Position numbers and translations under genes: made by a program. This document shows positions 6,218 through 13,030 of a stretch of DNA of 17,245 bases, piece by piece. Source of the DNA: Cytophagales bacterium (GTDB lineage: Bacteria; Bacteroidota; Bacteroidia; Cytophagales; UBA9547). The first letter of the stretch is position 1. Each line of letters starts with the position of its first letter. The DNA is taken from NCBI GenBank assembly GCA_025360395.1, contig JANYCH010000096.1, positions 1 through 17,245 of the forward strand, given 5' to 3'. The notes under the pieces were generated by a model that saw nothing but the letters and a program-made list of their open reading frames with translations, was not told the origin of the DNA and searched no databases.

Positions 6218-9163
6218 ATGAATTTTAAAAAACTAAACGACATTACTGGTTGGATTATTTTTCTGATTGCTACTACTGTCTATGTATTAACCGTTGAACC
6301 TACAGCAAGCTTCTGGGATTGTGGAGAATTTATTGCATGTGCTTATAAACTGCAGGTTCCACATCCGCCAGGGGCACCTTTATTTTTGTTGATAGGAAGG
6401 ATATTTTCATTCTTTGCCATGGGCAATGTCGAGAATGTTGCCTTTTGTGTGAACATGATCTCGGTATTATCAAGTTCATTTACAGTTCTTTTCCTTTTCT
6501 GGTCCATCACTATTTTGGCTAAAAGGTTTTTCCCTGAAGTAAATTCTGCAGGAAATATTATTGCTGTGCTAGGTGCTGGTGCTATTGGGTCCTTGGCCTA
6601 TACTTTCTCTGATTCTTTCTGGTTTTCTGCTGTAGAAGCAGAGGTTTATGCCATTTCATCTTTCTTTACAGCATTTGTGGTATGGGCAATGTTAAAATGG
6701 GAAACCATTGCTGATGAGCCGGGTGCAGACCGTTGGCTTGTTTTGATTGCCTATATGGTTGGTTTATCGATAGGTGTCCATTTGCTGAATTTAGTGACAT
6801 TACCTGCCCTTGCTTGTATCTATTACTTCAAACGCCATACTTATAGTTTAAAAGGACTGCTCATTGCACTTGCAGCCAGTGGTGTTATCCTGATCGGTAT
6901 TATGAATGGGGTAATTACAGGTCTGCCTTCAATTGGGGCCGATTTCGAAATATTTTTTGTAAACGCACTTGGTTTGCCTTTTGCTTATGGAATAGTATTC
7001 TTTTGCATGGCTTTTGTTGCTGCCATAGTTTATGGAATCCTTTATTCTATCAAAAAGAAGCTTTACAATTTAAACCTTGCCCTTATTTGTTTTGTCTTTA
7101 TCATGATAGGAGATATATCTTACGGTATCGTATTGATCCGTTCTAATTTTAATCCTCCAATTGACGAAAACAATCCTGAAAACATTTTGAGCTTTGTTTC
7201 ATATCTGAAACGTGAACAATATGGCGATCGTCCTTTGCTTTATGGACCACATTATACAGCAGAACTAATTGACCAGAAACAAGGAGCTGATATCTATAGA
7301 AAGAAAGGTGATAAATATGTTGTGTATGACCACAAGATCATCAATGAGTTTGATCCTAAGCACCAAACACTTTTTCCAAGGGTTTACAGCAAACAAGGAA
7401 ACCATATAGATGCATATTCCCGCTGGATTGGGATACCCAAAGGCAAAAAACCTACCATGAAGGATAATCTTTATTTCTTCTTCAGGTACCAGATCGGACA
7501 TATGTACCTGAGATATTTCTTCTGGAACTTTGCTGGAAGGGAAAGCGATATTCAAGATGCTGAATGGCTTCGTCCCTGGGATTCAGGCAAAGATTTACCA
7601 ACCTCTTTGTCGAATAATAAAGCCAGGAACCAATTTTATATGCTTCCCTTAATTTTGGGAATTTTGGGTTTGTTTTTCCAATATAACAGAGACAGAAGAG
7701 GTACCTTGATTATAGGCATGTTGTGGTTTTTGACAGGAATAGCCATGATCATGTACTTAAACCAACCACCTGTAGAACCGCGTGAACGTGATTATATTTT
7801 CGCAGGATCCACTTACGCATTTGCGTTCTGGATTGGTTTTGGGGTATTGGCTGTTGCGGACCTGCTTAAAAAAGTGTTAAAAAGTGACGTATTGAGATAT
7901 GGTGTTTCTACTGTTGCCTGCACCCTTGTTCCTGGCATTATGGCTGCTGAAGGATGGGACGATCATAGTCGTGCCAATCGTTATCAGTCAGTGGATTCAG
8001 CTAAAAACTTATTGAATTCATGTGCTAAAAATGCTGTTTTGTTTACAGGGGGCGATAATGACACCTTCCCTCTTTGGTTCGTACAGGAAGTAGAAGGATT
8101 CAGGACAGATGTAAGGGTCTGTAACTTAAGTTTATTGAATACAGACTGGTACATTTCTCAAATGAAAATGCAGGCTTATGATTCTGATCCTTTACCGATT
8201 ACATTGGAATTTGACAATTTTATCCAGGGAAAAAATGATTATATCCCGTATGTTGAAAAGCCTCAGTTAAAAGGAGGGATGGATTTGAAACAATATATCA
8301 AATTAGTAAAAGCAGATAGCCCTGCACTTTTGGTCCCATTACAAAATGGAGGTACCATCAGCACTCTCCCGACAAACATTCTTTCATTGGATGTAGACAG
8401 CAACTCTGTAAATAAAATGGGCATAGTACCATCGCAGTTCCAGAGGTTTATACCATCAAAAATGGTTTGGGACATTGGTGCGAAAGCCCTTGAGAAAAAA
8501 GACCTGATCATGTTGGATATGATTGCCAACAATGACTGGAAAAGACCAGTTTATTTCTCTACCACATTAGGAAGCGATAATTATCTGAACCTTAGAGATT
8601 ATATGCAAATGGAAGGTTTAGCATACAGGTTGTTGCCGGCAAAAGTGCCAAATTCGAATGACGGATATGTAAATTCAGATATCATGTATGAGCGCATGAT
8701 CAAGAACTTCTATTACAGGAATCTTAATAATCCTAATATCTATTATGATGAAAATGCAAGGAGGTTCCCATTGAATTTGCGTTCAAGTTTTTACAGATTG
8801 GCAGAGCAATTAGTGCTGGAAGGCAAAAATGAAAAGGCTAAAGAAGTGATCCTTTTCTGTCTGAATAAAATGCCAGACAGCACTGTGCCATATGATTATT
8901 TCACTCCACGTTTTGTACCCTTATTGCTTCAGATCGGAGATGAAAAAACTGCGTTGAATATTTGTAATACCATGGGAATGAGAGCAGACCAGGAACTTGC
9001 CTATTACATGAAGAACCGTAAGAAAGCAAATAACCAGGAAATTGAAATCAATCTGTATGTTTTAAATCAGATTGTAAGTTCGCTTAAACAGTTCAACAAA
9101 GTTGAAGAAGCCAAAAAATATGAAGATATCTTTAAAAAATACGAACCAAGTTATCAGCAGTAA
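6218..9163 (+). CDS. DUF2723 (GT117, GT-C fold) polytopic membrane glycosyltransferase-like protein
   Basis: The protein has 981 residues. The first membrane segment (about 10-26) is followed by the family signature FWDCGEFIACAYKL with Asp34 and Glu37, then PHPPGAPLFLLIGRIF. This is the acidic first-loop motif expected of GT-C enzymes using lipid-linked sugar donors. About ten further hydrophobic segments extend to roughly residue 560, including PRERDYIFAGSTYAFAFW. A large soluble region follows (GGDNDTFPLWFVQEVEG, TDWYISQM) and a TPR-like helical C-terminus. Human TMEM260, an O-mannosyltransferase, carries the same DUF2723 domain, so protein O-glycosylation at the inner membrane is plausible for this Bacteroidota homologue, though unproven. 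A strong intrinsic terminator lies 27 bp after the stop. No clear promoter was identified; the upstream TATTTTCG near 6170 has poor spacing. Confidence 0.9.
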   Translation: MNFKKLNDITGWIIFLIATTVYVLTVEPTASFWDCGEFIACAYKLQVPHPPGAPLFLLIGRIFSFFAMGNVENVAFCVNMISVLSSSFTVLFLFWSITILAKRFFPEVNSAGNIIAVLGAGAIGSLAYTFSDSFWFSAVEAEVYAISSFFTAFVVWAMLKWETIADEPGADRWLVLIAYMVGLSIGVHLLNLVTLPALACIYYFKRHTYSLKGLLIALAASGVILIGIMNGVITGLPSIGADFEIFFVNALGLPFAYGIVFFCMAFVAAIVYGILYSIKKKLYNLNLALICFVFIMIGDISYGIVLIRSNFNPPIDENNPENILSFVSYLKREQYGDRPLLYGPHYTAELIDQKQGADIYRKKGDKYVVYDHKIINEFDPKHQTLFPRVYSKQGNHIDAYSRWIGIPKGKKPTMKDNLYFFFRYQIGHMYLRYFFWNFAGRESDIQDAEWLRPWDSGKDLPTSLSNNKARNQFYMLPLILGILGLFFQYNRDRRGTLIIGMLWFLTGIAMIMYLNQPPVEPRERDYIFAGSTYAFAFWIGFGVLAVADLLKKVLKSDVLRYGVSTVACTLVPGIMAAEGWDDHSRANRYQSVDSAKNLLNSCAKNAVLFTGGDNDTFPLWFVQEVEGFRTDVRVCNLSLLNTDWYISQMKMQAYDSDPLPITLEFDNFIQGKNDYIPYVEKPQLKGGMDLKQYIKLVKADSPALLVPLQNGGTISTLPTNILSLDVDSNSVNKMGIVPSQFQRFIPSKMVWDIGAKALEKKDLIMLDMIANNDWKRPVYFSTTLGSDNYLNLRDYMQMEGLAYRLLPAKVPNSNDGYVNSDIMYERMIKNFYYRNLNNPNIYYDENARRFPLNLRSSFYRLAEQLVLEGKNEKAKEVILFCLNKMPDSTVPYDYFTPRFVPLLLQIGDEKTALNICNTMGMRADQELAYYMKNRKKANNQEIEINLYVLNQIVSSLKQFNKVEEAKKYEDIFKKYEPSYQQ

Positions 9164-9188
9164 TTTTAATTTGTAATTTTACTTAATG

Positions 9189-9217
9189 ACAGTCAGGCAA
9201 AACCTGACTGTTTTTTT
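9189..9217 (+). terminator. Intrinsic terminator ending at the purU start codon
   Basis: CAGTCAGG (9190-9197) and CCTGACTG (9203-9210) form a perfect 8-bp stem, extendable to 9 bp by A9189-T9211. The loop is CAAAA and a run of seven Ts follows at 9211-9217. This is a textbook Rho-independent terminator for the DUF2723 gene. The base after the last T is the A of the purU ATG, so the signal also forms the immediate purU leader. Confidence 0.9.
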
Positions 9218-10054
9218 ATGGACAAACATATCCTTCTCATAAGTTGCACTGATGAACTTGGCTTGATTTCCAAAATCAGCTCTGTCGTTTCAACTCTCGG
9301 ACTTAACATCATCATCATGAGGGAGTTCGTGGAGGAAGAAAGTAACATTTTCTTTATGAGGATGGAATTGTCAGGAACTTTAGATTCCAATCTTCTTTTT
9401 AGCAATCTGGCTTTAAATGTTCCGGCAGATGCTGCCATAGAGATCAACCCAAAGCAGAAAAAAGACCTTGTTGTTTATGCAACCAAAGAATATCATTGCC
9501 TGGGAGATTTACTAAGCAGGCATCATTTTGGAGAATTACAGGCAAACATAAAAGCTGTAATCGCAAACCATGAAGATCTTAGAGAATATACTGAAAAATT
9601 CAATGTGCCTTTTCATTTGATCAGTCATGAGAACAGGTCTAAAGAAGAATTTGAATCGGAACTTTTAAACCAAACCCAACTATATTTGCCTGATTTTATT
9701 GTGCTTGCGAAATTCATGCGGATACTTTCACCGGAATTTGTTTCTTCGTTTGAAAATAGAATAATCAATATCCACCATTCATTTCTCCCTGCCTTTATAG
9801 GAGCAAATCCATATAAGAAAGCTTTTGAAAGAGGTGTAAAACTAATTGGAGCTACTGCTCACATTGTAAATAATAACCTGGATGAAGGCCCGATTATTAC
9901 ACAGCGGGTTATTCCTGTAGATCACACTTTTAATACCAAAAGCATGATCCAGGCGGGAAGAGAAGTTGAACGGAGTGTATTATTTGAAGCCTTAAAACTG
10001 GTATTGGAAGACCGCGTTTTTGTTTCTGGCAATAAGACAATAATTTTTTCCTGA
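9218..10054 (+). CDS. purU: Formyltetrahydrofolate deformylase
   Basis: The enzyme hydrolyses 10-formyl-tetrahydrofolate to formate and tetrahydrofolate, balancing one-carbon pools and supplying formate to purine synthesis. The 278 residues match the normal size. An ACT domain occupies about 1-80 (HILLISCTDELGLISKISSV, IIIMREFVEEE, FFMRMEL). The formyl-transferase domain follows, with VIANHEDL, NIHHSFLPAFIGANPYK and HIVNNNLDEGPIITQ. Asn184, His186 and Asp222 correspond to the catalytic triad of the glycinamide-ribotide formyltransferase fold. The ATG at 9218 is chosen because the ACT strand begins immediately after it. There is no Shine-Dalgarno, and the start codon directly follows a terminator U-tract. 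The gene ends with TGA at 10052-10054, directly abutting the stop of a convergent small gene. Confidence 0.95.
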   Translation: MDKHILLISCTDELGLISKISSVVSTLGLNIIIMREFVEEESNIFFMRMELSGTLDSNLLFSNLALNVPADAAIEINPKQKKDLVVYATKEYHCLGDLLSRHHFGELQANIKAVIANHEDLREYTEKFNVPFHLISHENRSKEEFESELLNQTQLYLPDFIVLAKFMRILSPEFVSSFENRIINIHHSFLPAFIGANPYKKAFERGVKLIGATAHIVNNNLDEGPIITQRVIPVDHTFNTKSMIQAGREVERSVLFEALKLVLEDRVFVSGNKTIIFS

Positions 10055-10231
10055 TTACCTGATAAAATACCTGTACAAAATCACACAAAGGCAGACCAGA
10101 AACATCAGCATTGATATTTTGTTTACAGCATGCATGGCTTTCAGGCTTGAATTGGTTGGCCTGTTTGGATCTTTTTTCCTGAAGAAATAAGTAAAGAACT
10201 CTCCAACTGACAAATAATCTTTAATACTCAT
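10055..10231 (-). CDS. Small membrane protein, DUF6728-like
   Basis: An ATG at 10231 opens a 58-residue frame: MSIKDYLSVGEFFTYFFRKK, then a basic DPNRPTNSSLK segment and AMHAVNKI. A single hydrophobic segment MLMFLVCLCVILYRYF spans about residues 41-56. The pattern of YL.(L/V)GE.F.YFFRKKDP..., N.S.K.MH..NKIS plus one transmembrane helix matches the small Bacteroidota family DUF6728 as I remember it; its function is unknown. The protein is probably anchored in the inner membrane with the N-terminal part in the cytoplasm. The gene lies downstream of ispG on the same strand (124-bp gap with a hairpin) and converges on purU with no intergenic base. No strong Shine-Dalgarno precedes the start. Confidence 0.75.
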   Translation of the reverse strand: MSIKDYLSVGEFFTYFFRKKDPNRPTNSSLKAMHAVNKISMLMFLVCLCVILYRYFIR

Positions 10232-10285
10232 TTTAGTTAATTTACTTTTTAAACAAAAAGAAACAGGTAATTGTTCTTATAAATG

Positions 10286-10337
10286 TATCAAGATATAAGT
10301 ATCATGTAGCAAGATTGCTACTTCATTCTTGATACTT
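10286..10337. repeat. Nested and competing inverted repeats after ispG
   Basis: AAGTATCA (10297-10304) pairs with TGATACTT (10330-10337), enclosing a second perfect pair GTAGCAA (10306-10312) and TTGCTAC (10315-10321). A further upstream arm TATCAAG (10286-10292) is complementary to CTTGATA (10328-10334), so it could compete for the same right arm. The structure sits 19 bp past the ispG stop on the minus strand and before the DUF6728-like gene. It may be a terminator-like or processing hairpin; there is no U-tract. Confidence 0.5.
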
Positions 10338-10355
10338 GAATTTTGTTTCTTAAAT

Positions 10356-12347
10356 CTAATGAACCAGCTCAGGCTCCAACCACATACCGTTTTCTTTTAT
10401 TAGCTCAATCAGTTCATCCAGCGCATTAGCAGCCGGAACGGCTCTTTTTATGACTTCTTTTCCTTTGTAAAGCGCAATTTTATCTTTTCCTACCCCAACA
10501 TACCCAAAGTCTGCATCAGCCATTTCCCCGGGTCCGTTTACGATACAGCCCATAATCCCTATTTTTAGTCCTTTTAAATGATCAGTCCTTTTTCTGATCA
10601 TGGCCGTAGTTTCCTGCAAATCAAATAGGGTCCTCCCACAAGATGGACAAGAAATATATTCTGTTTTGGACATTCTTGTCCGGGCAGCCTGCAAAATTCC
10701 AAATGAAGTTTGGTTGTACAATTTAACTTTAGCAAGGCCAGTTTGGCGATCAGCTGGAATCAATAATTCAGTAGAAAGAAATATTCCATCCCCGATTCCA
10801 TCCAATAGCAGTCCGCCAGTATCTGTAGCTGCTTTCAGAATAAAACCTTCATCATCGTTGGTTTCATATTTCCGCAAAATAACGACAGGGTTCTTGACCT
10901 CATTTTCAATCAGGTAAAATGCAATACGCCTCAAAGCTGACATTGCATGTTCGTTATGAGTATCTAGGATCAGAACTATAGAAAGATCATTTTTTACTTT
11001 GTCATAAAATTCTGAAGTCAGGTCTTTATATGTTATCCTGATAAAATTGATTTCCAGACTTTTATCAATAGATGAAAAATAGGAAACAGTATCCTGGAAC
11101 AACGGGAATTTGTGTATTTTATCTTCTGAGTTGCTCCAAACATTATGATTTAGGATCTCACGCGTCCCGTTTGGAAGCATAAAATCAATTTCATGATCTC
11201 CGGAATAAATGTAATCACACCCCTGGTCGGTCATGTTCCATTTGTCGGTCAGTTCAAAATAGAAAAGTCCAACAGACTTTAAATCAGTATTTTGAATGTT
11301 TGCCAACCCGGAAAGGTCTGCAATTACCCTTGGGGCATTGTGACCGCCAAAATTCCGGACTTCAATTGTATCCCTTCTTTTATATTCAAAAGGATTTACA
11401 GGACTCGAACTTACTTCTTTGATAAATTTATGCCCGGACCTGGTCGTATACCTTTCTACCAGCTTACGGGCTACCGGTATTTCAAATTCAGGTTCTTCCG
11501 TGAGAGAAACACGAACGGTATCTCCAAGTCCATCTTCTAAAAGTGTACCAATCCCAACAGCTGATTTTATCCTGCCATCCTCCGCTTCGCCAGCTTCTGT
11601 CACGCCTAAATGCAATGGATATGGCTGATGCTTACCTTCTTCAAGTTTATTTACCAATAACCTATAAGCCTGGACCATTACCTGAGTATTGCTGGATTTC
11701 ATTGAAATTACCAGTTCATGGTATCCAAGGTCTTCACAGATTCTTACAAATTCTAATGCAGATTCAACCATTCCAAGCGGAGTATCGCCATACCGGCTCA
11801 TGATCCTGTCACTTAAAGAACCATGATTAGTGCCGATCCTCATCGCTGTACCATATTCCTTACAAATCTTTACCAAAGGACTAAAAGACAACCTGATCCG
11901 TTCTAATTCCTGTTCGTAGGAAGCATCTGAATAATCTATATTTTCGAATTTTTTCTTGTCAGCGTAATTGCCCGGATTAATGCGTACTTTTTCAACAATT
12001 CTCGCAGCCACTTCAGCAGCATTGGGGGTAAAATGAATGTCTGCAACCAAAGGAGTTTGGTAGCCTCTTTCTCTTAAACCCTTTTTTATATTTTCAAGGT
12101 TCTTCGCTTCTTTAATACTTGGTGCCGTAATCCTGACCAGTTCACATCCAGCCTCTATCATTCGGATTGATTGATTGATACTTCCTTCGGTATCCATAGT
12201 ATCAATTGTAGTCATGGACTGTAAGCGAATAGGGTAGTGGCCACCAAATGGGACCTCGCCTATGTGCACGACCCTGGTTAGGCGCCGGCTGTACTGCGTA
12301 AGAGAGTCGCAGTATTTATCATTGTGTTCAGGATATGTCAGGGACAT
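10356..12347 (-). CDS. ispG: 4-hydroxy-3-methylbut-2-en-1-yl diphosphate synthase (long form)
   Basis: IspG (GcpE) converts methylerythritol cyclodiphosphate to HMBPP in the MEP isoprenoid pathway using a [4Fe-4S] cluster. The protein has 663 residues from the ATG at 12347. An earlier in-frame ATG at 12374 would add nine residues and overlaps a likely -7 element, so it is rejected. The N-terminal TIM barrel shows PIRLQSMTTIDTMDTEGS, ELVRITAPSIKEAKNL, PLVADIHFTPNAA, KVRINPGNYADKKKF and GVTEAGEAEDGRIKSA. A long central insertion (about 300-560) marks the Bacteroidota/Chlamydia/plant type. The C-terminal cluster domain carries Cys567 and Cys570 (CPSCGRTLFDLQET), Cys601 (GIMGCIVNGPGE) and the ligand-type Glu608. 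It appears complete and functional. Confidence 0.97.
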   Translation of the reverse strand: MSLTYPEHNDKYCDSLTQYSRRLTRVVHIGEVPFGGHYPIRLQSMTTIDTMDTEGSINQSIRMIEAGCELVRITAPSIKEAKNLENIKKGLRERGYQTPLVADIHFTPNAAEVAARIVEKVRINPGNYADKKKFENIDYSDASYEQELERIRLSFSPLVKICKEYGTAMRIGTNHGSLSDRIMSRYGDTPLGMVESALEFVRICEDLGYHELVISMKSSNTQVMVQAYRLLVNKLEEGKHQPYPLHLGVTEAGEAEDGRIKSAVGIGTLLEDGLGDTVRVSLTEEPEFEIPVARKLVERYTTRSGHKFIKEVSSSPVNPFEYKRRDTIEVRNFGGHNAPRVIADLSGLANIQNTDLKSVGLFYFELTDKWNMTDQGCDYIYSGDHEIDFMLPNGTREILNHNVWSNSEDKIHKFPLFQDTVSYFSSIDKSLEINFIRITYKDLTSEFYDKVKNDLSIVLILDTHNEHAMSALRRIAFYLIENEVKNPVVILRKYETNDDEGFILKAATDTGGLLLDGIGDGIFLSTELLIPADRQTGLAKVKLYNQTSFGILQAARTRMSKTEYISCPSCGRTLFDLQETTAMIRKRTDHLKGLKIGIMGCIVNGPGEMADADFGYVGVGKDKIALYKGKEVIKRAVPAANALDELIELIKENGMWLEPELVH

Positions 12348-12371
12348 GGAAAGGCCTTTGTTTCTAAACAA

Positions 12372-12379
12372 CAAAGTTA
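12372..12379 (-). promoter_or_regulatory. Probable -7 promoter element of ispG (TAACTTTG)
   Basis: On the minus strand TAACTTTG matches the Bacteroidota -7 consensus TAnnTTTG and lies 24 bp before the preferred ispG ATG at 12347. That allows a leader of roughly 15-20 bases. A good -33 TTTG at 19 bp spacing is not present, so the site is tentative. Its overlap with the alternative upstream ATG supports the shorter ispG. Confidence 0.4.
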
Positions 12380-12449
12380 AGCAAATGTTCCAATGGAGAT
12401 TGACTTTAAACTTTTCGAAGTATGCTTATATTATTTCAGGCCTTTGAAG

Positions 12450-12578
12450 AAACGGCGTAAAAAATTTCTTCAAGAGCGTAGGCAAAAGAAGACTGCATGC
12501 CCGTGAGCCTGAATAAATTGGTTCTAAAAGTTTACCAGTTCGCGGATTTCGAGCAAGGGAAAAGAAATTTAGCCGTTT
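12450..12578. repeat. 129-bp non-coding element bounded by long imperfect inverted repeats
   Basis: The left arm (12450-12470) reads AAACGGC, G, TAAA, AA, ATTTCTT. The right arm (12562-12578) is the reverse complement of AAACGGCTAAATTTCTT. The arms pair over 17 bp with a few bulged bases and enclose about 90 bp without a convincing reading frame. The layout suggests a MITE-like dispersed element or a structured RNA. It fills most of the gap between ispG and the ACP gene. I recognise no tRNA or known RNA family in it. Confidence 0.5.
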
Positions 12579-12600
12579 ATTCAACAGCCTTGACTTTTTG

Positions 12601-12626
12601 CTACTTTTTGGTTAAGCAAAAAGTAG
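12601..12626. repeat. Perfect 10-bp hairpin downstream of the ACP gene
   Basis: CTACTTTTTG (12601-12610) and CAAAAAGTAG (12617-12626) pair perfectly around the six-base GTTAAG loop. A second CTTTTTG copy precedes it at 12594-12600. On the minus strand it lies 50 bp after the ACP stop codon and could act as a transcript end, though no U-run follows. Similar CTTTTTG...CAAAAAG hairpins are common between genes in Bacteroidota from memory, so it may be a dispersed repeat. Confidence 0.5.
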
Positions 12627-12675
12627 TATAAAATAATGGGCGAGTCTGATGTTGTCAACTTAATTCTTTAGACTT

Positions 12676-12936
12676 TTATTTCAAGGATTGATGAGACTGA
12701 ATATAATCTGCCATCGATTTGATTGATTTAAAAACCTGTTGCCCTTCTTCTGCTGAAGCAAGTTTTAGGCCATAATTTCTTTGCAAAAGAACTATAAGTT
12801 CCAATGCATCAATAGAATCCAATCCTAATCCATCTTTAAAAAGAGAAGTATTTTCATCCAGATTAGACGGGTCAATATCCTGAAGATTTAATTCTTCAAT
12901 AACTTCTTTTTTAAGCTTGTTAATCAATTCGCTCAT
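12676..12936 (-). CDS. Stand-alone acyl carrier protein
   Basis: The protein has 86 residues from the ATG at 12936; a TTG directly before it (12939) is an unlikely start. It has the four-helix ACP layout, with the phosphopantetheine site in LGLDSIDALELIVLLQ (Ser41). EENTSLF-type residues lie ahead of it and ADYIQSH ends the protein. The sequence has I-D-A where the fatty-acid AcpP has L-D-T-V, as in ACPs of secondary metabolite and aryl-polyene/flexirubin clusters. It is therefore probably a dedicated carrier rather than the housekeeping AcpP. It lies 94 bp downstream of the halogenase-like gene on the same strand, so both are probably co-transcribed and the enzyme may act on an acyl group tethered to this carrier. 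The hairpin at 12601-12626 may close the transcript. Confidence 0.88.
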   Translation of the reverse strand: MSELINKLKKEVIEELNLQDIDPSNLDENTSLFKDGLGLDSIDALELIVLLQRNYGLKLASAEEGQQVFKSIKSMADYIQSHQSLK

Positions 12937-13030
12937 CAATGATTCGTAAATATTTAATAATTATAATTTGCTTTTGACTGGCAGAAGCAATAAAAAGCTA
13001 TCTGCTAACACCCATTACCCTTAAGCCAAT

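Noticed and set aside
12348..12374. Longer ispG start at the ATG at 12374
   Set aside because: It adds nine unconserved residues and overlaps a TAACTTTG promoter-like element; the ATG at 12347 fits the leader better.
12262..12447. Plus-strand open frame overlapping the ispG start
   Set aside because: It is the shadow of ispG for most of its length, with no family features.
12450..12640. A tRNA or other known RNA gene in the gap between ispG and the ACP gene
   Set aside because: No cloverleaf with acceptor stem and T-loop consensus could be assembled; only inverted repeats are visible.
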